Source: an uncultured Opitutia bacterium (GTDB lineage Bacteria > Verrucomicrobiota > Verrucomicrobiia > Opitutales > Opitutaceae). From it: DNA of 56,976 nucleotides. The stretch spans positions 1-56,976 of the forward strand of contig CALFZM010000200.1 of NCBI GenBank assembly GCA_937952235.1, read 5' to 3'. This document shows positions 33,880 through 44,100 of this stretch, one piece after another (positions within the stretch are counted from its first letter, which is position 1; each line of letters opens with the position of its first letter). A program made the translations under genes and the position numbers. Below the pieces are notes generated by a model. It was not told the origin of the DNA, ran no database searches, and saw only the letters and a program-made list of their open reading frames with translations.

Positions 33880-34971
33880 ATGCTCGAAGCCCGCGTCACG
33901 CTCCAGGAGGTCGCGCAGGTCGCGAAACTCTCGCGTTCCGGCGTAAGCCGCGCCTTGCGCAACGATCCGCGCGTGCCGCCCGCCACGTGCGCCCGCGTCC
34001 AGGCGATCGCCTGCCGGCTGGGCTATCGCCCGGATCCCGAAGTCACCGCTGCCCTGCGACTGCTGCGTGCGCGGCGGGCCGTGCGCTACGTGGAGACGCT
34101 CGCGTTCTTCTCCTGGCACGACGACCGCATCGAGCGGGCGGGAAACCACTATACCAAACGGGTGTTCCATGGTGCGCGCGACCACGCCGCGGCCCTGGGG
34201 TACCGGCTCGAGGAGATCTGGGCGGCCGCCCCCGGGATGAGCGGCGCGCGCCTGCGCACGGTGCTGACGAGCCGTGGCATCCGGGGCTGCCTGATCGGGC
34301 CGACGACGGCCGAGCTTCGTGATTTCCGGTTCGCCTGGGACCGGTTCACGGTCGTCGCCGCCACCGCGGCCCTGCCGCACCTCTCGCTGCACCGCGCCCT
34401 GGCGAGCAACTTCGCCAACACCCAGACGGCGCTCGCCGAGGTCGCCCGGCTGGGGTACCGCCGGATCGGGCTGCTGCTTGACGACTACATCAACGCGCGC
34501 ACCGGCGGCGGCATCCAGGCTGCGTACCTCAATTTCCAGTACACCCGGCCGGCGCAGGCCGCGCTGCCGATCCTCGAGACCCGCGGCCTGGGGCCTGACC
34601 CCGGACCGGACTCCGCGGCTTCGGCCGAGTTTTCGCGCTTCGAGGCGTGGTATCGCCAGCACGCGCCCGACGTCGTGCTGGCATCGCGGGTGGCGTTCCA
34701 CGCGTGGATGCTGCGTGCCGGCCTCCGCCCGGGCCGCGATGCCGGCTTCGTCTCGCTCGAGGGAGTGGACACCCCTGGCAAGCTCTCCCACATCGACCAG
34801 AATCCGGCCGGCGTCGGCGCGGCCGGCATCGATCTCCTCACCACCGTCCTGCACCAGTCCGCCTACAGCGTCTCCCAACGGCGCCTCACCATGGTGGTGC
34901 CCGGCCGCTGGGTGGCGGGGCCGTCGACCGGACCGCAGCGCGCCGCGCGGTCGCCGGCGTCGCCTCGCTGA
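33880..34971 (+). CDS. LacI-family transcriptional regulator
   Basis: A protein of 363 residues. The N-terminal helix-turn-helix and hinge region is VTLQEVAQVAKLSRSGVSRA through IACRLGYRPDPEV; a periplasmic-binding-protein-like sensor domain follows (FHGARDHAAALGYRLEEIW, SNFANTQTALAEVARLGYRR, GFVSLEGVDTPG). ATG 33880 fits the domain start; a TTG at 33844 is possible. The hinge is followed by RLLRARRAVRYVETLAFF, as in the verrucomicrobial subgroup. It probably senses a sugar and controls the GH29 gene and the divergent receptor operon through the operator candidate at 32624-32639. Confidence 0.92.
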   Translation: MLEARVTLQEVAQVAKLSRSGVSRALRNDPRVPPATCARVQAIACRLGYRPDPEVTAALRLLRARRAVRYVETLAFFSWHDDRIERAGNHYTKRVFHGARDHAAALGYRLEEIWAAAPGMSGARLRTVLTSRGIRGCLIGPTTAELRDFRFAWDRFTVVAATAALPHLSLHRALASNFANTQTALAEVARLGYRRIGLLLDDYINARTGGGIQAAYLNFQYTRPAQAALPILETRGLGPDPGPDSAASAEFSRFEAWYRQHAPDVVLASRVAFHAWMLRAGLRPGRDAGFVSLEGVDTPGKLSHIDQNPAGVGAAGIDLLTTVLHQSAYSVSQRRLTMVVPGRWVAGPSTGPQRAARSPASPR

Positions 34972-34976
34972 GCCGG

Positions 34977-35113
34977 GACTCGTGCCGTCGGCCTTCAAAT
35001 CAGCCATGAGAACGGCCGCATGGAAAGGTGGGGCGGCTTGTCTCGAGCCGCTGCGAACCGGTCCGTCGCACGTCAGCCGCCTGGGGACAGGCGGCTCCAC
35101 CTTGACTGCATGC
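34977..35113. repeat. Dispersed palindromic element, copy C
   Basis: Same orientation as the copy at 3543-3674. It keeps AACGGCCGCATGGAAAGGT, CCGGTCCGTCGCACGTCAGC and the hairpin GCCGCCTG-GGGA-CAGGCGGC at 35076-35095. The left terminal repeat is GACTCGTGCCGTCGG; the right one is degenerate. It lies between the convergent lacI-type and DUF1592 genes, again a terminator-like position. The remaining ~80 bp of the gap shows nothing recognisable. Confidence 0.82.
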
Positions 35114-35195
35114 GTCCGTATAGGCGCGCCGGGAGGAGCGAATGTCGCGGCTCCGGCCGGCCGCCCGGAGGCTTCAGCTCCCCGGGTGACGGCCG

Positions 35196-37715
35196 TCACC
35201 GTGACCTGAAAATGTCGCTCGCGAGCGCCTCGACCAGGAGCGTGCGGAGACCGAACTGGTCCTTCTGCGCGGCCTGGAGGATGTCCTCGACGACGTAGTC
35301 GTCGGTGGGCTCGAGGTGGCGGCCGGCGGCATAGCTCAGGAACTGCCGCAGCAGGTGTCGCGCAAAGGCGTCCGTCCTGCGCTCGTGCAGGATCCGCTTG
35401 AAGCCGTCGAAGTCGGCGTAGGTCTCGCCGGAGTTGAACTCGCCGGTGGCGTCGATCTTCGGCGCGGGGGCGTTGCCCTTGGGTTTCGGATACGCCGTGC
35501 GCCAGCGGCCGATCGGATCGAAGTTCTCCAGGGCGAAACCGAGCGGGTCGATCTTGCGATGGCACTCGGCGCATGCGACGTCGGCGCGGTGTTTCGCGAG
35601 GCGGTCGCGGATCGTGGTGGCGCCGGTGACGTCGGGTTCGATTGCGGGCACGACGTCCGGCGGCGGCGGCGGCTTGAGGCCGAGGATCTTTTCCATCACC
35701 CACACGCCGCGCGTGACGGGCGAGGTTTCCACGCCGTTGGCGCTGACGGTGAGCACGCCCGCCATGCCGAGCAGGCCGCCGCGCTGCCGGTTGCCCGCCA
35801 GGCTCACCCGTTGGAAGCCGTCGGCGATCCGCAGCGTGTGCTGTTCGGGCAGGTTGTAGAGCTTGGCCAGCCGCTTGTCCGCGAACGTGTAGTCGGCGTC
35901 GAGGAACCGCTCCACCGGTCCGTTCTCCGCGAGCAGGTGCCGGAAGAACAGCCGGACTTCCGTCTTCATGGCCTCGGGCAGGTTTTCCGCGTAGTAGACG
36001 CGGTTCGTCTCGCGCGGCGGCGGCATGCTGCCGAGGTCGCGCAGGTTGAGCCAGCCCTCGAGGAAGCCGTGCACGAAAGCCGTGACGCGGTCGTCGGCCA
36101 GCAGCCGCTGGCTCTGGCGCCGCAGTTCGTCGGGCGAGGTCAGGCGCCCGGAGGCCGCCGCGGCGAGCAGCTCGCGATCGGGCGGCGCGCTCCAGAGCGC
36201 GTAGGAGAGGCGCGAGGCGAGGTCGTAGGGCCCGAGGCGGGGCTGCCGCTCGGAGGTGACCTCGCTGAAGTAGAGGAACGACGGCGAACACAGGATCAGC
36301 TTGAGGGCGTCGAGCGCCGCCTGGCGGGGCGTGGCCTTCTCGGCGAGGCGCGACTCGTAGGTCTTGCGGATGCCGGCACGGTCCGCCCGCGTGAGCGGCC
36401 GCCGGTACGCGCGTTCGCCGAAGGCGTAGAGCTGGTCGAGGGCCTTTTCCGGCTGGAACCCGCGCTCGCCGAAGACGGCCCGCTCCTCGAGCGAACCGCC
36501 CGCTTCGGCGACGGGGCCGGTGATCTTGATCTCGCTGATGCGGATGTGCGGCAGCCTGCCTTCGCGCAGCAGGTGCGTGCGGCTGACGCCCGCCTTGGCG
36601 AACCGGCCCTGGAAGTCGTCCGCGTACCGCCGGTTGATCTGGATCACCGAGGCGCGCGACTCGTAGGGACCGTTGGGGAAGATGAACCGCGGGGTCTGGC
36701 CGGCCTCGAGCCACACGCGAAACGTGAGCCACTCCGGCCGGGCGTCGGGCACCGTCGCCTGCGCGAGCAGCGGCTCGATCGCCTGCGGGTAATGGATGTG
36801 GTTCTTCCTGGCGTCGCCCGGCACGATCCCGAGCCGGAACGGTTCGGAGAGATCGATGCCGAAGAGCGTGGGATCGTAGTGGGTGTCGCGATGCAACGCC
36901 TGCGCCTCGACCTCGATGTCGTAGAGGCCCGAGACGGGCACGCCCTGCAGGAAATCCTCGATATGGCCGTAGCCGCCCTGGCGCGTGTCGGTGTTGGGCT
37001 GCTCGTAGAGGCAGAGATAGCGGTAGTTGAACGCCGCCTTGTGCGGGCCGGAGAGCTCCTCGTACTGGACGAAGTTGCCGTTGAAATGCCAGGTGCGCGC
37101 CGGCGTATCCGGACGGCCGAGACGCAGCTCGACCAGCCGGTTGGCGGCCTGGAAATACTGGTCGAGCAGGAAGCCCGAGGTGACGAGCGACTGGCCGATC
37201 GTGTCGAGGTGCTCGCTGGCCTTCTCCTTCGGAAAATCCGCGGTGAGCCCGAGCGTGTCCACGCGGCGGCCGAAGAGGGTGGCGAGCGTGTTCTCGTATT
37301 CGCGGTTGGAGAGCCGGCGCAGGACGGTGCGCGCCTGCGTGCTCTCGATCCGGCCGCGGGCGGAGGCGATCCCCTCGCGCAGCAGCCGGATGGCGGCCAG
37401 CCGCTCGTCGTCCGAAGGCTGGTCGGACTTCTTCGGGGGCATCTCCCGCAGCGTGAGCTGGTCGACGATGTCCTTGGCCGCGATGAGGTCGGAAACCCGG
37501 GTGAGCGGCAGCTTGAACGTCTCGAATTCGCGATCGCCCTTCTCCGTCGCGGCGTCGTGGCACTTCAGGCAGTACTGGTCGAGAAACGCGCCGAGCGCCT
37601 TCTGCGCCGGGAGTTCGGCGGCCGTGGCGGCGGAAGCGCCAAGGGCACTCCAGGCCAGGACGGCACGACACAGTTTCAGCCGAAGGAATCGCGCGGCCGT
37701 TGCCGGCCCGTTCAT
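35196..37715 (-). CDS. DUF1587/DUF1592/DUF1588/DUF1585 diheme protein
   Basis: A protein of 839 residues from ATG 37715, chosen for its signal peptide (LCRAVLAWSALGASAATAA); a GTG at 37781 would nearly abut the upstream stop. Two CxxCH heme sites: CLKCH (49-53) in the N-terminal cytochrome-like domain and CAECH (715-719) in the C-terminal part. Between them are DUF1587 (RRLSNREYENTLATLFG), DUF1595/1592 (FGERAYRRPLTRADRAG, YDLASRLSYALWSAPPD), DUF1588 (GGLLGMAGVLTVSANGVETSPVTRG split by the heme region) and DUF1585 (ENFDPIGRWRTAYP, LRQFLSYAAGR). It is a planctomycete/verrucomicrobial family of unknown chemistry, paired with DUF1552 just upstream on the same strand. Confidence 0.92.
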   Translation of the reverse strand: MNGPATAARFLRLKLCRAVLAWSALGASAATAAELPAQKALGAFLDQYCLKCHDAATEKGDREFETFKLPLTRVSDLIAAKDIVDQLTLREMPPKKSDQPSDDERLAAIRLLREGIASARGRIESTQARTVLRRLSNREYENTLATLFGRRVDTLGLTADFPKEKASEHLDTIGQSLVTSGFLLDQYFQAANRLVELRLGRPDTPARTWHFNGNFVQYEELSGPHKAAFNYRYLCLYEQPNTDTRQGGYGHIEDFLQGVPVSGLYDIEVEAQALHRDTHYDPTLFGIDLSEPFRLGIVPGDARKNHIHYPQAIEPLLAQATVPDARPEWLTFRVWLEAGQTPRFIFPNGPYESRASVIQINRRYADDFQGRFAKAGVSRTHLLREGRLPHIRISEIKITGPVAEAGGSLEERAVFGERGFQPEKALDQLYAFGERAYRRPLTRADRAGIRKTYESRLAEKATPRQAALDALKLILCSPSFLYFSEVTSERQPRLGPYDLASRLSYALWSAPPDRELLAAAASGRLTSPDELRRQSQRLLADDRVTAFVHGFLEGWLNLRDLGSMPPPRETNRVYYAENLPEAMKTEVRLFFRHLLAENGPVERFLDADYTFADKRLAKLYNLPEQHTLRIADGFQRVSLAGNRQRGGLLGMAGVLTVSANGVETSPVTRGVWVMEKILGLKPPPPPDVVPAIEPDVTGATTIRDRLAKHRADVACAECHRKIDPLGFALENFDPIGRWRTAYPKPKGNAPAPKIDATGEFNSGETYADFDGFKRILHERRTDAFARHLLRQFLSYAAGRHLEPTDDYVVEDILQAAQKDQFGLRTLLVEALASDIFRSR

Positions 37716-37782
37716 GCCCCGCGTGGTCACCGTGGCGAACCGTGCCTCCGTGCGGATCCCCTGCGCTGCGCCCGATGTCACT

Positions 37783-39060
37783 TCAGGCGAGCCCGAACCG
37801 GCCGGTGCTGGATCCGAACGACTCGATGCCGACGCCCATGCGCTGGGCGAGATCGACGAAGAGATTGCAGAGCGGCACCTTGTTCGCGCCCGCGGCCGGC
37901 AGGCGCTTGTATTCGCCGTGCCGGTAGCCGCCGCCGGCGAGGACGACGGGCAGGTCTGAGTTCTTGTGCGTGTTGGCGTCGCCGATGCCGCTGCCGAAAA
38001 GGACCGCCGTGGAGTCGAGCAGGGTGCGATCGCCGTCGTTCATCTTCGAGAGCCGGGTGACGAACTTCGAGAACTGCTCGATCTGGTATTTCTCGAGCGT
38101 GACGAGGTGCTTGATCGCGGCCGCGTCGTTGCCGTGGTGCGAGAGCCCGTGGTACGACTTGTCGATGCCGAGGTCCTGCGGGAGGAAATCGCCACCGATC
38201 TCGAGCGTGGCGATGCGGGTCGAGTCGGTCTGCAGCGCCAGGGCGATGAGCTCATAGAGGAGCGGCAGGTCCTGGACCTTGTTCTTGTTGGCCGGTCGCG
38301 CGAAGGGCGGCTGCGGCTTGGGCAGATTCGACCAGCGCTGGCGCAGCTCGAGGCGTTTTTCCACGTCGCGGATCGAGGTGAAGTACTCGTCGAGCTTGTC
38401 CTTGTCCTCGCGATTGACGCGCCGCGACAGGCTCTTTGCCTCGCCGAGCACGGTGTCGAGAATCGAGGCCTGCAGCCGGTTCTCCTGCTGGCGCCGGGCC
38501 TGGGTGTCGGCGGGATCGCTGACAAAGAGACGATCGAACAACTCCGCCGGCCCGGTGATCGGCGGCACGCGGACGCCGGCCTTGGTCCACGCGATCTGGC
38601 AGCCGCCGTGGATGCCCCCCTCGGAACCGACCGTCAGCGAAGGGAAGCGCGTCTGGAACCCGATCTCGTCGGCGAGGTACTGGTCGATCGTGACGTTGCC
38701 GTGCGGCCGGTTCTGCGCCTCGGAATTGAGCACTCCGGAGAGGAACGAATGGACGGCGAAGTGGCCGCCCTTCAGCCCGTGGTCGAGCCCGCGGTAAACC
38801 GTGAGCTGCCGGCGGTTTTCCCACAGCGGCGCCAGCAGCGGCGTTTGTTCATACGCCGTGCCGGTCGTCTCCGGGAAGAAATGCTTCGTCTGGTAACCGA
38901 GCAGATTGCCGATGGCGACGAACCGCCGGGCGCCGGTGCCCGCGCCGCGCGCCGTCTGTACTGCCGAGGTGCCGCCGATGGCGCTGGCCATGAGCGAGGG
39001 AAGGGCGGGGAGGGCCAGCGAGGCACCGAGGGACTTGAGCAGGAAACGGCGGCGGTTCAT
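37783..39060 (-). CDS. DUF1552 protein, Tat-exported
   Basis: A protein of 425 residues starting with the Tat signal MNRRRFLLKSLGASLALPAL (ATG 39060; an ATG at 39081 would add seven residues). Conserved segments are GLDHGLKGGHFAVHSFLSG, TIDQYLADEIG, LEIGGDFLPQDLGIDKSYHG, LLDSTAVLFGSGIGDANTH and VVLAGGGYRHGEY, typical of DUF1552, which is related to DUF1501 and sulfatase-like folds. It is the standard partner of DUF1592-type heme proteins and lies 67 bp upstream of one here. Tat export suggests cofactor loading in the cytosol. Role unknown. Confidence 0.92.
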   Translation of the reverse strand: MNRRRFLLKSLGASLALPALPSLMASAIGGTSAVQTARGAGTGARRFVAIGNLLGYQTKHFFPETTGTAYEQTPLLAPLWENRRQLTVYRGLDHGLKGGHFAVHSFLSGVLNSEAQNRPHGNVTIDQYLADEIGFQTRFPSLTVGSEGGIHGGCQIAWTKAGVRVPPITGPAELFDRLFVSDPADTQARRQQENRLQASILDTVLGEAKSLSRRVNREDKDKLDEYFTSIRDVEKRLELRQRWSNLPKPQPPFARPANKNKVQDLPLLYELIALALQTDSTRIATLEIGGDFLPQDLGIDKSYHGLSHHGNDAAAIKHLVTLEKYQIEQFSKFVTRLSKMNDGDRTLLDSTAVLFGSGIGDANTHKNSDLPVVLAGGGYRHGEYKRLPAAGANKVPLCNLFVDLAQRMGVGIESFGSSTGRFGLA

Positions 39061-39484
39061 CGCGGGTGAGTTCGGCTGCATGGGGAGGGTGCCGGCTCCG
39101 CGTCGCTGCGAACACGCACCGCTGGCTTCGGTCAGGGGCGGGCGTCCGGGGGCAAGGGATGGTGGCCCGGAAACACAATCAAACCGCCTGCCCGGTACGA
39201 GCAAAAACCCGCCCGGCCGACACCCCGGTCGAGGCGGGACCGACGTGAGGCCGCGTGCGGGCGGGTCACGCGACTCATGCCGTTGCGGTGGAGCCGCCTG
39301 TCCCCTGGCGGCTGACGTGCGACGGACCGGTGCGCAGCGGCTGGAGGAAAGGCCGCTCAACCTTTCCATGCGGCCGTTCGCAGGGCGAAGTCCAACGGCA
39401 TGAGTCCGACTCAGCCCGAGCGGCCCGAAACGGGGCCGCTGGTCCCGGGCGGGGTGGTGCCGTCGCCCCGCGACGGGGTTGAAA
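39061..39484. other. 424-bp intergenic region between sulfatase and DUF1552 genes
   Basis: Holds repeat copy D (39272-39406). The ~210 bp next to the DUF1552 start should contain its promoter, but no clear boxes or Shine-Dalgarno site were found. Short frames here come from the repeat and have no protein support. Confidence 0.5.
39272..39406. repeat. Dispersed palindromic element, copy D (best-preserved ends)
   Basis: A 135-bp element with perfect 14-bp terminal inverted repeats, GACTCATGCCGTTG and CAACGGCATGAGTC. It is inverted relative to copies A and C. The hairpin stem is GCCGCC-TGTCCCCT-GGCGGC. The core reads, in reverse, AACGGCCGCATGGAAAGGTT and CCGGTCCGTCGCACGTCAGC. No target-site duplication was obvious in the flanks. 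It is the clearest evidence that the element has defined ends and can move. Confidence 0.85.
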
Positions 39485-40957
39485 TCATTGCTTCTTCCTG
39501 CCCCCGGCGGCAGCGTGGGGGGGCGTGACACTGCCGGCGTGCGGCTGGTGTGCGGCGGCGATCCGGCGCTGCAGGGACGCCACCACCTCGGGGTGGGAGG
39601 AGGCGACATTGCGCTCCTCGCCGGGATCGGCGGCGAGATCGTAGAGCTCGAGCGGCCCGTCGGGACGCGCGGTCCAGTTGAGGCGCACGGCCTTCCAGCG
39701 TTCCGTGACGACGGCCTGCTTGCCCCCGCCTTCGTAGAACTCGAAGTAGAGGGCCTCGTGCGTGCGCTGCGCGCGCGGGTTCCCCAGCAACGTGGGCAGG
39801 AGGGAAAGGCCATCGGTGGCGGGAGCCGGGGCGCCGGCGAGCTCGGCGAAGGTGGGCAGCATGTCCTGGAAGCCACTGAGGTGGGCCGTCGTGGAACCGG
39901 CCGGTACGCGACCCGGCCACCACGCGATCAGCGGGACGCGGATGCCGCTTTCGTAAAGGTCCCGTTTGCGACCGCGGAGGGGGCCGTTGGAATCGAAGAA
40001 GTCCACCTGGTGCCCGCCTTCCTGGTGCGGGCCGTTGTCGCTGCTGAACAGGACGAGCGTGTTCTCCGCCAGACCGCGCTCGCGGAGCCGGGTGACGATC
40101 CGGCCCAGGTCGCGATCGAGGTCGCGCATCATGCGGGCGAAGCCCTTTTCGGGCAGCGGCCAGTCGCGGCTGGCAAACGGGCCGAAGTCAGGCACCTCCA
40201 TCCCCCGGTTGAAAACGCCCTTGCCGCCCTCGTTGTTGGCGTGAGGGGTGTTGAGCGGGACGTACAGGAAGAACGGCCGGGTGGCGGATTGGGCATCGAT
40301 CCAGCGCAGCGCCGCATCGACGATGAATTCGGGCGCGTAGTCGCGGGGATTTGCAGCGACGCCATTGCCGCGACCGGCGTAGGGACCGGCGTCGCTGCCG
40401 GGAATCAGGTCGTTGCGCAGGGGTTCGCGGCGGCCGTTGCGGACGAGGAACGGCGGGAAGAAATTGTGCGCGTGGTACATGTCGACGTAGCCGTAGAATG
40501 TATCGAACCCCTTCCGGTTGGGATCGTCCTCGGGCAGGGTGCTGCCGACGCCCCACTTGCCGAAAGCCGCGGTGGCGTAACCGGCCTGCTTCAACACGCT
40601 GGCGATCGTGGGCACGGTGTCGGCCATCGGGGGATCCCAGTTGGTGCGCAGGGCGGCGCGACCGAGGTGCCGGCCGGTGAGCAGCACGCAGCGCGACGGC
40701 GCGCAGACCGTGGAACCGGCATAGTGGCGGGTGAAACGCAGCCCCTCGGCGGCGAGTCGATCCAGCTGGGGCGTCGCGAGCTGCTTCTGGCCGTAGCAGC
40801 CCAGGTCGCCCCAGCCGAGATCATCGGCGAGCACGAAGACGATATTGGGCCGGAGCGGCGTGGCGGCGAAGGCGGGGACAAGAAGCAGCACCCCGGTCAG
40901 CAGGAGCGCGCAGAGTCCGGGACGAAGCGGAGGACGGAAGGAGCGGCAGGGAGGCAT
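39485..40957 (-). CDS. Type I sulfatase
   Basis: A protein of 490 residues with signal peptide LCALLLTGVLLLVPAFAA; ATG 40957 chosen accordingly. Metal-site motif VFVLADDLGWGDLGCYG; formylglycine motif CAPSRCVLLTGRH (Cys85, C-x-P-S-R). AFGKWGVGST and FSSDNGPHQEGG are also present. It is more like the A-type arylsulfatases (with YGYVDMYHAHNFFP) than the other sulfatase in this window, so the two probably act on different sulfate positions. The C-terminus carries a short basic tail. Downstream of the TonB receptor gene (158 bp gap) and upstream of DUF1552, all on the minus strand. Confidence 0.95.
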   Translation of the reverse strand: MPPCRSFRPPLRPGLCALLLTGVLLLVPAFAATPLRPNIVFVLADDLGWGDLGCYGQKQLATPQLDRLAAEGLRFTRHYAGSTVCAPSRCVLLTGRHLGRAALRTNWDPPMADTVPTIASVLKQAGYATAAFGKWGVGSTLPEDDPNRKGFDTFYGYVDMYHAHNFFPPFLVRNGRREPLRNDLIPGSDAGPYAGRGNGVAANPRDYAPEFIVDAALRWIDAQSATRPFFLYVPLNTPHANNEGGKGVFNRGMEVPDFGPFASRDWPLPEKGFARMMRDLDRDLGRIVTRLRERGLAENTLVLFSSDNGPHQEGGHQVDFFDSNGPLRGRKRDLYESGIRVPLIAWWPGRVPAGSTTAHLSGFQDMLPTFAELAGAPAPATDGLSLLPTLLGNPRAQRTHEALYFEFYEGGGKQAVVTERWKAVRLNWTARPDGPLELYDLAADPGEERNVASSHPEVVASLQRRIAAAHQPHAGSVTPPHAAAGGRKKQ

Positions 40958-41115
40958 GGGGTGGAACGGCCGGAGCGAGGCGAGCCGGGCGGCATCGGAA
41001 GAGCCGGTCGGCGAACGCCAAACGATGCAGCGATTTTCCGTCCCGGCACAATCCTCCGCGCGGCTGCCGGGCCTGGCTGGGGGCAACGGGATTCCGCCCC
41101 GGCAACCTTGCCGGT

Positions 41116-44100
41116 TCACTTCCGGTCGATGAACGGCAGGCGGAGCTGGTCGAGGTTCGCGCGGAAGGCCAGGCTGTAGTTGGTGCCGAAGGTGCGCCGC
41201 GAGGTGTTGCGGCCGCCCTGGTAGAAGTTGCGCCAGGAATCGTTGGTGAGGTTGGCGCCGTTGAGCTCGAGCGAATAATTCCGGTTGGGAAACGTGTACC
41301 GCAGCGTGGCGTCCCAGCGCTGGTGTTTCGACTCGTACACGGGGCGCAGATCGGTCGCGGTGGCGGCCGTGGTGACGGCTTCGGGAAAGAGGGTGGTGCG
41401 CAGGTTGAAGTAGAGGGTCCGGCGGGGCGTCATGTAACTCACGCCCCAGTTTGCGTTCCAGTCATAGTAGTTCGGCGCCAGCGGCTTCGTCACCACGCCG
41501 GCGCGGTTCGGCGCCTCGCCCTTGAGATTGCGATTGTAGCCGCCGAACACTTCCCAGCCCCGCACGATTTCCGGCAGGAACGTGAGGTAGGGCCGCAGGC
41601 CCTGGCGCAGCGAGACCTCGAAGCCCTCGAACTCACCCTTGCCGCCGTTGTCCTGGGTATTGAGCACATAGCCGGCATACTGGCCCTCGAAGCCGTTGTC
41701 GTCGCCGGGCTGGATCGTGTCCGTCGAGGTGATGATGTAGTTCGAGACTGTCTTCCGGAACCAGCCGACCGTCACCGTGCCCGCCGGCCGGGTGTACCAC
41801 TCGACCTGCAGGTCCAGGTTTCGTGAATACGTGGGCAGCAGGCCGGTGTTGTTCACGGTGACGCTCGGGATCACGGCCGTGTCGTTCACGGTCGTGTTGG
41901 GCAGGATCGTCTGGACTCCCGGCCGCGACATCGAACGGGTCAGCGCGCCACGGAACAGCAGATTGGGGCTGAACCGGTACGTCGCCTGCAGATTGGGAAA
42001 CAGGTCGGTGTACTCGCTCGTGGCGCGCTGGGTCTGCGAGTAGACGGCGTCGAAGAACGCGCGGGAGTTGGCGGGCAGGCCCGCGCCGAGCGAATTGATG
42101 CGAATGGCGCCGCGCACGTAGTTCTCGGTCTTCTCGCCGCGAATGCCGCCGACCAGCGTGAGCTTCGGGGTGAACCGCACGGTGCCGGCGAAGTAGGCCG
42201 AGGTGACGTTCTGCGCCATCGACTGCGTGTTCACGCGCTGCCGCTGGATGTTGGCCGGCTGGATGTCATGGACCGCGTTCGGGTTTGCCTGCATGAACTC
42301 GGCAAACTTGTACGGGTCGACGAGCGGCGGACGGCGGATGCCGTAGAGGAACTTGTCGCCGTAGGTCGTCTTCTCGAACTGGGCGGCGCTGAGCAGCGGA
42401 TCGTCGGCATTGTTGCCGATGCCGTCCGGGCCGACGTATTGCAGGACGATCTGGCCCGCCTGCTTGCGACGGTGGAGCTGGTAGAGGCTGGCGCCGGCGC
42501 GGATCTCGAACGGCACCCGTGCGCCGGAGAAGTCGCGCCGCGCATCGAATTTCAGGTTCCAGGTGCGGTCGTTCTGGAACCGCGGCGACGTCTGCAGCGA
42601 AAAACTCTTCCGCGTGTTGTAGCTGGCGAGGTCGTACAGATCGGGGCCGGCCAGTTGCGTGAGCGAGAGCGGCGCGGGCGTGTCCGGCTGGGCCGTCATG
42701 CGCACGACGACGCCGTCGGCGGCGACCAGGTTGAACTGCATCGACTGGATCATCGCGGGCAGGTCGGTGACCTTGGAGTCGGACTTGCCGTAGTTGGCGG
42801 AGTAATCGACCCGCCACGGGCCGAACCGGTGCTCGACGGCGCCGACGAAGCCGTAGTTGGCGCTGACCGAGTCGCTGTAGTCGTTGAACACGTCCACCAG
42901 CGCATTGCGCACGGTGGCGTCGGTGGTGGTGGACGCGGCATCGACCGTCCCCGGCCGCACGCGGAAGGTGTGACTGCGGTTCTGGCTCAGGTACTGGTTG
43001 TGGCTCGTCTTGAACTTGAGCACGGTGTGCGCGCCCAGCTTGTAGTCGCCGCCCAGGCTGTAGGTGCGGCGGTTCTTCACCTGCGGGCCGTCGACGAGCG
43101 TGAAGGTGTTCACGTTGAAGCGCGACGCGTCGGTGACCGGATTCGCCGCCGTGCCCGCGACGAACGGGGAGTACGTCATCGCGTAATTGTGGCTTGGGTT
43201 GATCGAGTTGCTTTCGAAGTACGAAAACGAAACGCCCAGCGTCTGGTCGAGAAAGGCCTCCGAGTAATTCAGGCTGCCGCCGGGCTTGATGCGCCCGGTG
43301 GTGCGCGAGCCCGGGCCCGGCATGCTCCAGCGCAGCATCTCGCTGTTGGCGGAGAGCGTGAGCGTGGTGCTGAACCGGCGGCCGCGTTGCGAGAAGGCGC
43401 TTTTGGTGACCGCGTTGACGACACCCCCGGTGGACGGCGCCATCCAGGGCGGCGGTGCCTTGTAGACCTCGATGGTCTCGATGTTGTTGATCGTGGCCTG
43501 GCTGAATTCGAAGGCCCGGCTGGAGGCGTCGCTGCTGCCGGTGCTGGAGCGCGGCGGCGTGCCGGCGGCGGCGGGAATCTGGCCGTCGAAGGTGAAAACC
43601 GTGGCCTCCGGGTCCTGGCCGCGCATCGACACGGTGCTGGCGTCGGCATTGGAGAAGTTTACCTGGATGCCCGGGACATAGCGGAGGAACTCGCCGATGT
43701 TGCCTTCCGCGACGTTGCCGAGCGTGTCGGCGGAGATCGCCTGCACGAAGAAGTCGGACTTCTTTTGCTGGTTCAGGGCGGCGGCGTTGCCCTCCACCTC
43801 GGCGGCCACGGTGAACGCGGCCAGTTGATAGATGCTCGACGTGAGGTTGACCTCCACGCGGGCAGTCTGCCCGGGCGCAACCTGGACGGTCCGGGTGGCG
43901 GCATCGAGGCCCGTGTAGCTGATCTCCAGCGAGACCGCACCGGCGGCGACCTCGCGCAGGATGAACGAGCCATCGCGGTCGGTGAGGGTGGACTGGCTGC
44001 CGCCGGCGACGTGGACCTCGGCCTGGAATAGGAACTGGCGGGGGGGGGCATTGGCGACGGTGCCGCTGATGCTGCCGGTGGCGGCCTGGGCAAATCCGGC

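Noticed and set aside
32746..37671. A 1641-residue minus-strand frame
   Set aside because: It crosses the GH29, LacI and DUF1592 genes in other frames and includes repeat copy C; no recognised domain.
39255..39482. Small protein with VEPPVPWRLTCDGPVRSG
   Set aside because: It is a translation of the dispersed repeat; the same peptide appears from the other copies.
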